NCBI GenBank assembly: GCA_002102555.1
Contig: MCFL01000026.1
Span: forward strand, 1 to 64,000
Direction: 5' to 3'
Source: Catenaria anguillulae PL171
Lineage: Eukaryota; Blastocladiomycota; Blastocladiomycetes; Blastocladiales; Catenariaceae
Length of the DNA: 64,000 nucleotides
Part shown: positions 11,572-22,286 of the stretch, in pieces
How the letters are laid out: every line of letters begins with the position of its first letter
Position numbering within the stretch: the first letter of the stretch is position 1
Position numbers and translations under genes: made by a program
The notes under the pieces: model-generated
Databases searched by the model: none
Told to the model about the DNA's origin: nothing
What the model saw: the letters and a program-made list of their open reading frames with translations, nothing else

Positions 11572-11731
11572 TGGTTCCGAGGAGAGCAGTTGTTTGGTCG
11601 CTGCTTGTTCACGCAGCTGTGTGTATATTGTACTTTCAATTTATTTGTCTGGCCTTGCCGCGGGTTTTCTTTTGTCTGCACCGTGACTCCTCGTTCTCTT
11701 GATATCAATACGTCCAGCTGGCATCCCACCT

Positions 11732-12529
11732 TCAGTCGCGTACGGCCCGGGCCGGCACCTTGAACCCACACACGCCAGCAACCTCGCTCACATACTCGCC
11801 CACCTCCTTGGCATCCCCCAACACCATGAAATACACGACGGGCTGTTCGCCCACAACCTTGATGTTGCGCCAGTACACTTTGTTTGCGGGCGTGCACAGC
11901 ACCTTGCGCTTGTCGGCCACGGGAACCGTGACACTCGTGTCCCACTTCCAGTTGCGCCACGTGTTGAACGACTGGTACACTTGAACCAAGGCGTGCGATT
12001 CCACGGTGCCGGGCGGGTCGGCCAGCGGATCGCGCAGCAATGTGCATGCGTCGCGGGCAGCTTGGCGGTTGGACCAGGCCTGTACACATTCAGTCAATGC
12101 ATCGTGGAGCAAGTGAGACATGTGAGACACGCTTGTATAGCTAGCCAGAGGCAAAACTCCACGCAGTACCTTGTACACCAGCTCCCTTCCCCACCGATCA
12201 CCCAACACCTTCGCAGGGCATTTGTCACTGACTACCCTGGCCGCATTCACCGTTGCCGCCAAACACCGCGGATTGCGATCGGGCGCTCCCGGGTATGCCT
12301 CGCCATCGCAAATCATGTTTTGTGTTGCAAAAAAGAGCGACGAGTCGGCGCCAAAGCATTGCGTGACAAGCGGATCGGATTGCACTTGGGCGACGGCCGC
12401 CGCACACGCCTTGTTGGACGCAATTAGGGCGGGGTCGATTTGAGCGGCAAATGAGTTGGAGGTAGGAGCCGCGGCAGCGAGGACCGAAATGCCCAGGACC
12501 AAGAGAAGCGAGGTCGGCAAGTGTGTCAT
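11732..12529 (-). CDS. Secreted cysteine-rich protein, paralogue A
   Basis: Exons 12529-12170 and 12079-11732 on the minus strand give 235 residues. A signal peptide is clear (MTHLPTSLLLVLGISVLAAAAP, cut near residue 21). The mature part has eight cysteines shared with the neighbour at 13044-13948: KAC, TQC, MIC, PRC, DKC, DAC, VLCTPANK and VCGFKVP. The single intron sits after VYK, directly before AWSNRQAA, the same place as in the paralogue. I recognise no named family. The two genes lie head-to-tail 500 bases apart, so this is a local duplication. Export and disulfide folding are inferred from the signal peptide and paired cysteines. Confidence 0.82.
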   Translation of the reverse strand: MTHLPTSLLLVLGISVLAAAAPTSNSFAAQIDPALIASNKACAAAVAQVQSDPLVTQCFGADSSLFFATQNMICDGEAYPGAPDRNPRCLAATVNAARVVSDKCPAKVLGDRWGRELVYKVLRGVLPLASYTSVSHMSHLLHDALTECVQAWSNRQAARDACTLLRDPLADPPGTVESHALVQVYQSFNTWRNWKWDTSVTVPVADKRKVLCTPANKVYWRNIKVVGEQPVVYFMVLGDAKEVGEYVSEVAGVCGFKVPARAVRD

Positions 12530-13043
12530 GGTTGTGCGAAACGGTGGGAAAACCGGGTTGCGTGTGAGTGGGAACGTGAGTGACGGCACGAGGAAGGAGA
12601 CAGGCGTGGCCAAGGGTGGGCACGTAACGTTTTTGAGCAGATTCGAGTGTTTCTCACGCATCGGTGAGACATTTTTTTTATCAGATTTCCATGGCATGTG
12701 CATGTGTTTGCATGACGAAAATGGCCTCATGCTTGCGTTTGCAGTTTGCGTCGAGCGAAGCGTTTGCAGGGGCTGAAAGGTTCCCTTCGCTCGCGATTTG
12801 ACAAAGTCTTGACTCGAACGTCGAGCTGGAGTCTTCGTGCATGCACCATGCGGACATGTATTTATATGATAATCGGTGCAGATTCGGAATGTTGCCATGA
12901 AGGCGACAGTGGATTGGGACGGGGATGAGCATGAAATGTGGGAAAAACAAGCGTCTTGGTGTATGAATGTATGAATGTACGAATGGGAACGACTCCACAT
13001 TGACGACAGAAGGAATCCAGCACGACAACATTGTAATCCTCCA
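12530..13043. other. Intergenic region between the secreted-protein paralogues
   Basis: About 510 bases with no credible gene, holding the promoter of paralogue A and the 3' end of paralogue B. The minus frame of paralogue A stays open into it by chance. Confidence 0.5.
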
Positions 13044-13948
13044 TCAGAAGAAGCCACCGTTGAAATGATCTTCGGTTCCAGCAGCACTGACAACCACAGG
13101 CGGCTCAAACGCGCCCGGAGCAGGCGTCGGGTTGGCGTTGGCCAGCGCTGACAACGGCGTTGTCGTCGGAGCCACTGCGGGCTCTGTGGTCGGCACCTTG
13201 AATCCACAGACCTCACCAATGCTCTTGACAAACTCGACAGGCGCCGCAAGCACCATGTAGTAGACGGTGGGCTGCAGGCCGATTTGCGGCACGACGGCCC
13301 AGTATTGCTTGTTGGCCTCGGTGCACAATACCTTCTTTTGCTCCTCGAGCGATGGCTTGTCGCCCCATGCCCAGTTCATGGTCTCCATGTGCGATTGGTA
13401 CACTTGCTCGAGGGCAGTCGAGTTGTGGTGCGTGTCGGGCTCGGGGCGCGAGCAGGCCACGGTTGCGGCTTGGCGGTTGGACCAGGCCTATGTGAGTCGT
13501 AGCATGTGTGTGAGTGCATGAATGGAACGATATCAAGGACAACAGACGGAAATGCTCGGCGCATAAGTACCTTGTACACTGCCGACTGTCCAAAGCCGCG
13601 CGGCTGCACATCCTGCTTGCACACCTTGGCCAACTTATCGGCCGCATTCACGGTCGCCTCAAAGCACTCTGGCTGCTCGGGCGCGCCGGGGCCAGTGACG
13701 CCACGGCACACGTGGTCGGGCGTCGAGAAGAAGAGAATTGTGTCCGGGTAGCACCGCTTGATGACGGGATCCGCATCGACTTGCTTTGCGGCCTCGGCAC
13801 AGGCGGGATCCTTGAGGGCTTCCTCGCTCAAGCTCTTGGAAAACGAGTTGGTCGGCACGATGGGCTCGTCCTGGGGCATGGGCGCGGCAGAGGCGCATGA
13901 AATGGCCACGAGGGCGAGGGCGAGGAGGGTCAACAGGCGGCGGTTCAT
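13044..13948 (-). CDS. Secreted cysteine-rich protein, paralogue B
   Basis: Exons 13948-13571 and 13487-13044 (minus) give 273 residues. Signal peptide MNRRLLTLLALALVAISCASA. The eight cysteines of paralogue A are conserved (PAC, KRC, HVC, PEC, KVC, VAC, VLCTEANK, VCGFKVP), as are LFF, PGAP, ATVNAA, AWSNRQAA and the intron position. It differs by a Pro/Thr/Ala-rich C-terminal extension of about 45 residues (ANANPTPAPGAF), which could be a linker or a site of O-glycosylation. Function unknown. Confidence 0.82.
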
Positions 13949-14473
13949 GGTTGCAGATGGATGCGGAGACTGGTTGGAGTACTGGCTCGGTCAGGTTCGG
14001 TCGGTGGGCGGGAATGTACAGCCGGTGTACACACGTCTATTGGAGAGGGGGAGCAAGTCGGGGAATTGCTCGATCAATGCGTTGACTTGCAGGCACGGAG
14101 CTCATGGGATGGGGGAACATTGCGGTATTTATTTGTAAGGTCCATCTGATTGGACGGTGGCTCGTTTGCATGTAAAGACAGGTCGATTGCGTGTGGCGCA
14201 CGGCCACTGAAGGTGAAAAAAGCCTCGCGTGAACGTTACTGGCTGCGGACGGCGAAAAGGAAAGCGTCACACGCCTGGTTGATCACGGTCCAGAACTATG
14301 GTCCAGATGTTGACGAACATTCTAGAATAGTGCTCAAGACCCATTACTTCCGATCGACACCGAACACCGAGTCAGCAGCTTGTCGTCCATCAACACCATC
14401 AACACCAGGGTCATGAGCCATGAGGTAAGTAATAATCACAATCGATGGACGTCACACATTAACTAACAGCAAC
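13949..14473. promoter_or_regulatory. Intergenic region between paralogue B and ISCA2 (divergent)
   Basis: About 525 bases. Just before the ISCA2 start, GTAAGT at 14425 and TAACAG ending at 14469 outline a possible 45-base 5' intron. No other feature was recognised. Confidence 0.35.
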
Positions 14474-15190
14474 ATGTCCATCATCCGCACAACCTCGCCA
14501 TCCGCTGTCTCCGGGCCGTCCGCGCGGCAGCCTACCCAATTCTCCCCAAGTCCCTTGCTCTGCCGCAAGACTCGTGCCGCAGGCCACCGCTGCCAAATCG
14601 CCGTTCATCACCGGGCGATGGAGCGCATGCCGCTTTTACGCAACTCGCATTGTGCACCCAAGGACCGCAAGCCTGTTTCGCCGGATGGAAAGCCCATGTT
14701 TCTGACTATTGATCCAACCGCCGTCAAGGTTCACATTGATGCCGCTCTTCACCTCGTCCGATCAGACCTGTATCACTCACCATTGTCGCAAACGTTGGTG
14801 TTGCGGTGTTTTCCTTTAGCAACTGCACAAGATTTACTCAGCCGACGGCAACCCAGCCCAAGCCCTGCGCGTTCTTGTGGAGGCGGGTGGCTGCCACGGA
14901 TTCCAGTACAAGCTCGACCTTGTGGATTCCAAACAGATTGCGCAAGACGACGTGTACGTTGCCCGCTGCTCCCTTTTCGCCGTTGCCGCCGCTCACCGGC
15001 CCACGACTCCTCCAGACTATTTGACAACGATGGAGCCAAGCTCGTCATTGATGAGACGTCGCTCGAGCTGGTCAACGGGTCCAAGCTCGTGTTTGCCGAC
15101 GAGTTGATTGGCCAAGAGTTTCGATTGGTGGACAATCCGAACGCGGGCTCCAGCTGTGGGTGTGGGACGTCATTTGAAGTCAAGTTTTGA
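14474..15190 (+). CDS. ISA2: Mitochondrial iron-sulfur cluster assembly protein, ISCA2 type
   Basis: A-type carrier that, with ISA1 and IBA57, matures [4Fe-4S] proteins such as aconitase and lipoyl synthase in the mitochondrial matrix. Exons 14474-14728, 14820-14953 and 15016-15190 give 187 residues. The first 70 residues are Arg/Ser-rich and poor in acids, as expected for a presequence. The domain begins at FLTIDPTAVK, then LVEAGGCHGFQYKLDL with the first conserved Cys, and ends with SSCGCGTSFEVKF, the paired CGC motif. LVIDETSLELVNGSKL matches ISCA2 rather than ISCA1. Junctions: AAG|GTTCAC, GACGT|GTACGT. No frame breaks. Confidence 0.88.
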   Translation: MSIIRTTSPSAVSGPSARQPTQFSPSPLLCRKTRAAGHRCQIAVHHRAMERMPLLRNSHCAPKDRKPVSPDGKPMFLTIDPTAVKVHIDAALHLVRSDLYHSPLSQTLVLRCFPLATAQDLLSRRQPSPSPARSCGGGWLPRIPVQARPCGFQTDCARRRVRCPLLPFRRCRRSPAHDSSRLFDNDGAKLVIDETSLELVNGSKLVFADELIGQEFRLVDNPNAGSSCGCGTSFEVKF

Positions 15191-16504
15191 AGAAAGTGGT
15201 GGGCCCGCCGCCTTTTCTGGATACATTGGCTGTGACTTGCTTCGTCGTCCTTGATGATAGGATCTCGGGACATTCATCGCCCTGTCACGTTGCCAACGCG
15301 CCGTCGTGCCCATGGCCGGTGATTTTGTCGTGGAGCATGCGACTCGAGCTGAAAGACGAATGCCTCTGACTCCGTATGTCGACCTTGTTATGCCGCGCGA
15401 AAGGGCGGGCAGTCTCTGCATGAACAACATTTGACGACCATTCTGGGAAGGGCGAGGCCAGATCAACGCTCCTCGTCCACAAACAGAAGGATGCCTCAGT
15501 TCGTCGGTGAGGCAGCCATACTGTTGACGGTGTGCCCCGCCGATATCACAATGGCACCATCATGACCTCCGCAACATGGGCATCAACAGAGCTGGGAGCG
15601 AACCTGGTCCATGTCGCAGCAGAGCACGAGTTGTCGTTGTTGCACCGAATCCTGCTGGCAAAGTGCACCACAAGCATCCCTGTCAACAACCAAGTCGCTC
15701 ACACAGCTTCGCCTGGCCGTGTCGACACGGCAGAACCAATGCACCCTCGCTCCCTTCCTCGTGCCGCGCTCGTTCAGAACCATGCGCCAAAGTTTCCATC
15801 TTGCCCTGCGCGCTCTGGCCGTCGTGAGCCTGTGACTAGCCAACGCCGGCTGTCAGAGAATCCCGGCCAAGTGCAAATGACCGGGCAATGCCGGCTCGAA
15901 CCGCCCGCTCCTGCTTGACGGGATTCTGGATATGCGTTATGCCGAGGTAACGACCGGGACGATAGGTGGAACCGCGATGCTGGGTCTGCAAGGGGCCTCA
16001 AACCGTGGGTTTGGATTGCGATCGGGATCAATGACCGTGAGCGGCCGAGGGATCGCGGTGGAGAATGCTTGGTACCCGTCAAGATGCTGTGACGCGGACT
16101 GTGTGAGGTATGAGGAGAGGGAAAGTCGAAAGTGCTCGCTGTTGTGACGACGTTGATCGGGACTGGCGGGAACGCGATGCTGGGGGGCATGTTGGGCGAC
16201 TTGTTGCGGCGGGAATCTGGTCGGCAGTGATCTCTTTTCCTTCCCTTTTGCGGTTGCGTTGTGCACAGCTACTCGCCAGCCTTGCTTGAAATACACTATT
16301 CTGTTCGGCCACTGTCATTCGCAGGCAGACATGAGAATGGGCAAGTCACAAAGTGTCCTTTCGGCGTTCATTGTAGCGCAATTCCGAGTCAGAAAACTCA
16401 ATAAATAGGTTCAAGAGATGACATAAATATTGAAGGCTCCGTATTCCTTCACCCTATTCCAAGCTCAAAGCACAGAAACCTCCCATAAGAAAACCCGCAT
16501 CCAT
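15191..16504. other. Intergenic region, 1.3 kb
   Basis: No convincing gene. The open frames (such as 15532-15918) differ between strands and show no motif. A short sequence, GGAAC(C)GCGATGCTGGG, occurs near 15969 and again near 16169, a weak sign of local duplication. Confidence 0.4.
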
Positions 16505-18160
16505 TCACGCCGTGGACCGCGACGCCCTCGCGAGCAGCGCCTGCGTCGTGGCCAACCGCTGGTTGATTGCCTCGCGCAGCTTTTCCGCCTCGTCCATTTG
16601 CACCTTGAGTGTGGGATCCAGGGGAAGCGGGGTAGGTGTGTCGGTTGACGCCGACCGGGCAGTGTACGGAGGCTTGAGCGGCGACGAGGATGAGTTAAGC
16701 GAGTGCGGATATGCCGGAAGCGAGTGAGAAGGCGGCGATGTGGGCCGTTGGTGGGCAGTGACGAGCGGCGACCGGACCGTGGGTGTGTACGAGGAGCGGT
16801 AATCGCCCGAGGGGTTGCTGATGCGAGGAGACCTTGACGACGGGGGGAACGCTGGCGGCGACCTCGATCCTGACGCCGTGGCTGCTGCCGTCGTGGCGCC
16901 GGCAGAGTATGCCGGTGCGGCGCCCGAACCACCGCGTAACGTGGGTCAAATCCTGCACCAGCCTGGCATTCTCGTTCCTCAACGTCTGATTTTGCTCCAT
17001 CAACCTGATCCTCTCCTCTTCGGCCCGCTTGACTTTTTCTACCACGCTGTCCTGTGCATTCTCCAGCTTGTCCAACCTTGCCTGCATCCCGCGTAACGTT
17101 GCATCCAACCGCGCCAGCGACGTTGTCACATTGGCAAGCACTTTAGCTAGCTCAAGGTCCGTGGCCGATGGTGTTGAATGTCTGCCAACGCCAGCGCCAA
17201 CAGCAGCAACGGAATGTGGGCGAGCGAACAAGGGAACAGACGACGGCGGCAGCCGCCACTCGTGCGCGGGCTCGGCAGCGAGCGCAGCGGCATTTTCGTC
17301 GTGATGATCGTGGTCAGAGTCTGGACTGATTGCGCCGCCGGCGCCGGACATGATGGATGCGGACGAGTGTGGGCGGCGAGGAGGGCTCGATGGGCAGGGG
17401 CCGACGAAGGTGAGGCGGGAACGGGACAGTGAATGAAATATCGCGCAGGTTGAATTGGCTGTTGAATGCCGCAGAAGTGGCGGCAGCGGAAGCAATGTTT
17501 TGAGAAGTGGCCGTGGTGGCGGTGTGTGCGGTCGCGCAGTCGTCGCCGCAGAAGCTGATCCTGCCCCTGGCGGTGACGGTGTGGGTGCGGTAACCTGGGA
17601 TTGAAGCTGCGACTGTGGTCGTTTCACAGCGGGTGGGACTGCCCCGGCCCGCTTGCGGCGCCTCTCCATGTCGTCAATTCGTGCCCTGACAAGGCCGAAA
17701 AGGTCAAGCAAGAACAGGATTTTTCGGGCAGCAAAGCCATAGTTGAAGAACTGGTCGCGGGTAAAGGCCGGCTTGTACGCAAACTCGTCCCTGAGCAGCC
17801 GATACACTGTTTCCATGAATCGCTTGTCTCGCTTGGCACGCAGGTTCGTACCCGCGGGCGACAATGTCGGCCGTGAAATCCGGGAATGCATCGAGGAGGA
17901 CAAAGTGGATGAGCTGCAGGTACACGGCGGGAATTCCTGAGCAGAGTCTATGAAGTTTGACGGGTACACAAGCGTTATTACGTGTAATGGCGTGTGCGCT
18001 CAGGCGAATATGCGGCCGTGGGAACATGTAGCCAAGAAACTGGCCAGCGCACTCTGAGGCTCGACATGGCTTTGAACTTGATGGTCCGCAGCTCGGCGTA
18101 CAGCCGAAGCAGCAGGTTCTTGAGGTCGCCAGTACTCGCCTGCATGGTAGTAGCAGTCAT
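16505..18160 (-). CDS. CEP44-like centrosomal/centriolar protein (frame breaks)
   Basis: CEP44 binds centriole microtubules and supports centriole-to-centrosome conversion in animals. The N-terminus has STGDLKNLLLRLYAEL, then after a probable intron (about 18070-17954) IPAVYLQLIHFVLLDAFPDF and, in another frame, DKRFMETVYRLLRDEF, AYKPAFTRDQFFNYGF and AARKILFLLDLF, which follow the CEP44 domain in order. The frame changes by one extra base at about 17843 in the middle of this domain. The middle is Pro/Ser/Ala-rich with unclear frame. A coiled coil (LDATLRGMQARLDKLENAQ) follows near 17050. The last segment, ending in EAEKLREAINQRLATTQALL and a stop at 16505, lies in a further frame reached at about 16925, by an intron or an indel. 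Exon borders are uncertain; the family call is good. Confidence 0.72.
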
Positions 18161-18494
18161 GGAGATGGTATTGCCTTGGGTTGCGAGTAGGTTATCATGG
18201 CTTTGACTATTGCATATAGTGTGCCAAAGTGTTCCACTTCCTTGATCGCCGTCCTTTGGCTTCCTCCGGTTAGACTCGAGAGTGATGGATCCCCGATCGT
18301 CCTCGGTGAAGTCGGGGAACTATTGATTCGGCCCATGACCATCATGGCGAGGAATTTCCACCGGCGTCAAGGGCTCGGACCCCATCGTATGCATGCTATA
18401 ACAGTGCGCATTTGTCCGAAAGACACCTCTACCTCCTTTCCGACCCAGTACCACCAACGCATCTCAGATCGATTGTCCTGCCCATCATGATTGC
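18161..18494. other. Intergenic region upstream of the CEP44-like gene
   Basis: About 330 bases without a recognisable gene or motif. Confidence 0.4.
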
Positions 18495-18806
18495 ATGCGA
18501 AGCACCCGTGTCTCGCCTGACGACGACTCCCAATCGGCAGAAGCCGAATCAGTCCCGCAGCTGCCGCCTCCCTTGCCCGCCAACCCGTGCCCAGTCGTTC
18601 AAGTCGTTGAACCGATTCTCACCACCTGGGGTGTTGTTTAACAGCTCCAACATTGCGTCTTCCGCTCCATGTTCGAGTTTTTCCCTCACGTCAGACTCAA
18701 CACGGCTGCCCGTCTCGGAGACTTCAACATTTTCAAAATGCTCGTCTCCATGGACACTCGCAAGGGCTCGTACAAGAGGGTTTGGTGTGCTAGATTACTC
18801 CGATGA
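18495..18806 (+). pseudogene. Possible gene remnant with one in-frame stop
   Basis: From ATG 18495 the frame reads 48 codons to TAA at 18639-18641, then continues in the same frame for 54 codons of protein-like sequence (FRSMFEFFPHVRLNTAARLG, then DFNIFKMLVSMDTRKGSYKR) to TGA at 18804. The codon pattern is similar on both sides of the stop. It could be a decayed gene or one with a point mutation. No family recognised. Confidence 0.35.
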
Positions 18807-19183
18807 GTGGCTCGCAACCAGTGCCGCCGGAAGAGCCGGCGTTGAGTGCCCAGGTTGCAATAACCGGCCAACATGGCTGATTGCCGGTTCAACAACTTGT
18901 TCGCGGATGTTTGCCGTTGTACACCAATGTTGACCAGGCACCGATAGATACAGAAAAACCCTATCTTCTCCTGAAATCTGCAATCGGCGGAACTGAGAGG
19001 CTTAGAGCATATGCTGCATTTAAATCAATGGACGCACGAGGTGGAATTGTATACACGACTGACATAATGGAACGGTCACAACAGCGAAAAGCACGGGAAG
19101 GACAAGGTAAGGACAACAGTACAGAAGCGAGCTCCATCAAAGACATGAATCAATTGCCAGAGACATCAAGAGCTTGAACATGT
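18807..19183. other. Intergenic region
   Basis: About 380 bases, A/T-richer near 19000-19030, holding the 3' end of the HAM1-like gene. No gene seen. Confidence 0.4.
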
Positions 19184-21627
19184 TCATTCTTCACGTCCAG
19201 CACCCAGCGTGCCTCCCGCCAACGACGACGCAATCCCGCCCATGCTCGCTACACTGGCTGCCGTTGACACTTTGCTCGACACACTCTTGCCCGTGGCCAC
19301 GGCCTGTTCGACGGCACGATCCAACGACTCAATGGCCGATGTGAGTGCATTGTTGAGCGCATTCTCCAAGCGCGTCGTGACAACGCGCCGCACAACAGGC
19401 GACAAGATCGAGTACATCCAATTGTGCCGCGACTTGCGAATGTTGAGTGCCAACTCGTGCACCTTGCTCTCGACGCGGGCCACGCGCAGCAGCTTGCTCG
19501 GATCCGTCGATGGCACGAGCAGCATGTCAATATCGAGCCCACGTCCAGGTGCGGCCACGTCGGCGATTCCCACATCGGCAAACGAAACGAGCCCACCCTT
19601 GGAGTAGTAGTAAAACACGAGGTCGGGCGCAGAGAATTGCACGTTGCGCAGCTTGAGTTCGATTTGGTTTACGGCCGTGCCCGCATCTGTCGCCAAGTGC
19701 GTCTCGGTGACGATGGTCAGATCCTTGGGCAAGATGCTCGCGTGCAAGCTGAGATTGTCGAGGATCACGTCCACGTCGTCGGTCGACACGTCAATGCGGG
19801 CAACGGGCAACACGGCGAGCTGCTGGACCAGAGCAGGCACAATGCGGCGCAAGTCCTCAACCAACTCGGGCTTGAACTTGGTCTCGCCTGTTTGCTCGTC
19901 GATAAACATGGCTTGCATGAGACCCGTGAGCGACGACGACACGTCTTGCAAGGTTGAGTCGGACCGCAGTGACGCAACAAAGCGCTGCGATTCATGAGCG
20001 AGCTGCGAAAGGGCATCACGAAGCTGGGCCAAATCTTGTTGCACTGTTTCGTCGGCACTCGTATCCTTGGTCACGTCACCCTGGGCCTTTGCTTGTGACT
20101 CGGTCGACTCGAACTTTTGGCGTGCTTCCTCGGCGGCCGATGCGACTTCCTTGCCACCCTCGACAGCGTACTGGCGGGCCTCCTCGGGCACTTGCTCGGG
20201 CAAATCGGCCTCCTTGGCTTGATCCACGGCCTGTCCCGCCGTGTCGCGCACCGTGTCTGCCGCGGCCTTGCCAGCCTGCACAACCTGCTGGGCATACTGC
20301 TGCGTGGTGGCCTTGGCCTGCTCAATCTTGTCGTCCGACACGCCCACGCCCTTGAACAAGGCAAGCGCCTGCGAGTACACGTCCTTGGCCAGCACCTCGT
20401 TGGTCGGATCGTTGATCAAGTCTTGCGTCTTGTCCAAGAGTGCATCCACAGTGGGTTTTTGGTCTTGCACGGCACGAATCACGCCATCCACAGCGCGTTG
20501 CAGCGGTTCCAAATCGCCACCAAAGTTTTCGACAAGCTGCGCGGCATTCGACGCCGCAATCTCGGCATGCTTGCGCACCTCTTGGTCGTCGGAAATGGTG
20601 ACGAGCGACGCCAGTCCCGCACCCGGCTGATCGCCGAGCGTCTGCAGCGTGTGGTCGCGAACCGACTTGAACAGCTCAAGCACATCGTTGACGCTCTGCT
20701 GCCACGCGGGATGTTCCTTGAGACGCTTGGCAATGTCTTTGAACCCGGAACGCATGCGGTCCATGATCTCGTCCTGCTGCTGCTTTGCCTCGCCCGCTTC
20801 TTTGCTCGCCACGTCTTGCGCCTTGCCCGTGTCCGAGACTATGCCCGAGACCGCGGCGTACTTGTGAATCACGGCCAGCGACGCGTTTTGGAGCCAGTCC
20901 GAGACCAGCGCGGCAATGTCTTGGAGCAGTTGGCGGTATTCCGCGGCAGATACGAGCATGCGCGTCACTTCGAACATGCGGCGCATGACGAGCGGGGCAG
21001 CCGATTCGAGTTTGGCGCGGTCGTCCCCAAAGGTTTCGGCAATGTCTTGGTTGATTTGAGCCGACTCTGTTGATGCACAAGTGTATCTATCAGAATGCGG
21101 AATCCGGCCGGGTCTCAGTTGGACGAAGTAAACGTACCAGCAAGCTTTTGCGCCGCAATCGCGCCATGCATCAACATCTGCTGCACTTCGTCATGCTTGA
21201 CCTTTTCGTCCAAGAGCTTCTGCGTGCTCTCGAGCAAGTTTTCCGTCTCTGCCACGACCGCGCGTCCCGTTGACGAAAGCGGTTGATCCTTGACCGTCTC
21301 CAAGATGTCCGAAGTGCGCGCCGCCTCGAGCGCACTCGTGAGCGTGTCCGTCGGAGGCAACGCGCCGCTGCCGAGCCCGCTCGTGATCGTGTCCTTTGCC
21401 CACTTTTGCAGCTGTGCCGGGTCCGTGGTCGAAGGGAGTGAGCTGGCAGCCGAGGATGCCGCTGCCGAGAGGCCCGGCGCAGATATGCCTTCCGAGCCAA
21501 TGGTGACGGCAGTTGGGCCGGCGCGGCCGGGCGTCATGGCGTCGGTCTCGGAGCGGAGCGTGAGAGAAATGTCGGTGCCCGATTCCGAGCCAGGCTTGTG
21601 GTACGAGGATTTGGTCGGGGCAGACAT
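19184..21627 (-). CDS. HAM1-like protein (DUF5923/DUF4449), predicted lipid-binding
   Basis: Exons 21627-21138 and 21066-19184 give 790 residues, near the usual size for this fungal family. The N-terminal half matches the helical HAM1 N-terminal type: WAKDTITSGLGSGALP, ILETVKDQPLS, then MRRMFEVTRMLVSAAEYRQL and SDWLQNASLAVIH, with many Lys/Glu/Gln helices. The C-terminal half (LTIVTETHLATDAGTAVNQI, FYYYSKGGLVSFADVGIAD) looks like the beta-rich domain of TULIP-type lipid-binding proteins, followed by a helical tail. Members are known only from sequence in most fungi; a membrane or lipid-transfer role is inferred from the fold. The gene is fully open, with a good intron (GTACGT, CAACAG). Confidence 0.78.
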
Positions 21628-22286
21628 GATAGCGTGAGTGATTTAGGTGTACTTGGTCCACAGAGATCAAAGGTTGAGAGCAAGTCCGAGTCGCAATTCG
21701 GAGGCACAGTCCAGAGGCGGCGGCAGCGGGGTTATTCCCCTGCTTATGAAGCTGAAGCAATGCATTGTGTGAGGTCCGAATTGAGTGTCTCGGTCTCAGA
21801 TTCATTCGGCGGTGCGAGTCAAAGTGAGCCTCTTCCAGTGTGTTTGTGATCACTCTCAGTCGCAAACTGAGACCAACCATCAATTTCTTCAAACTCACAG
21901 CATCAAGTGCAGTACTTGGGCTCAAGAGGTATGAAAGTGCATTCCCAGATTCAAAGGCCGAGAACAGCAAGTCGATATTCACCTTCATTACATTTCACGA
22001 TTCGGGCTGGGGTGTGACAAAAAATAACAAGGGCACAGGGGAAAGGCCACATAACAGGTCGGTCGAGGCCAGAAAACATTCAAAAAAAAAATACAATGAA
22101 ATACAAAGGAAAAACCAAAGAAAAGACGAGGAATACAGGACAAGATAAACAAAGCAAACAAACACATGCGCAGCAGTGGGCACTTACTCGACAACGAAAG
22201 CTTGAAGGCGAAGTGGGAACAACGCAAAACAACTGTGTGGCAGCTGGACGCCAACCAACAACCAACAACGGCAAACAAACGCAAAC
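21628..22286. other. Intergenic region between HAM1-like and glycogen synthase genes
   Basis: About 660 bases. 22010-22160 is A-rich with a run of nine to ten A at 22081. No coding signal beyond short chance frames. Confidence 0.45.

Noticed and set aside
11732-13249. 505-codon minus-strand open frame
   Set aside because: It reads through the intron and intergenic DNA between the two secreted-protein genes. Only the part from 12529 downstream is coding, as the paralogue and the splice site show.
20117-21073. 318-codon plus-strand frame
   Set aside because: Antisense to the HAM1-like gene; no motif of its own.
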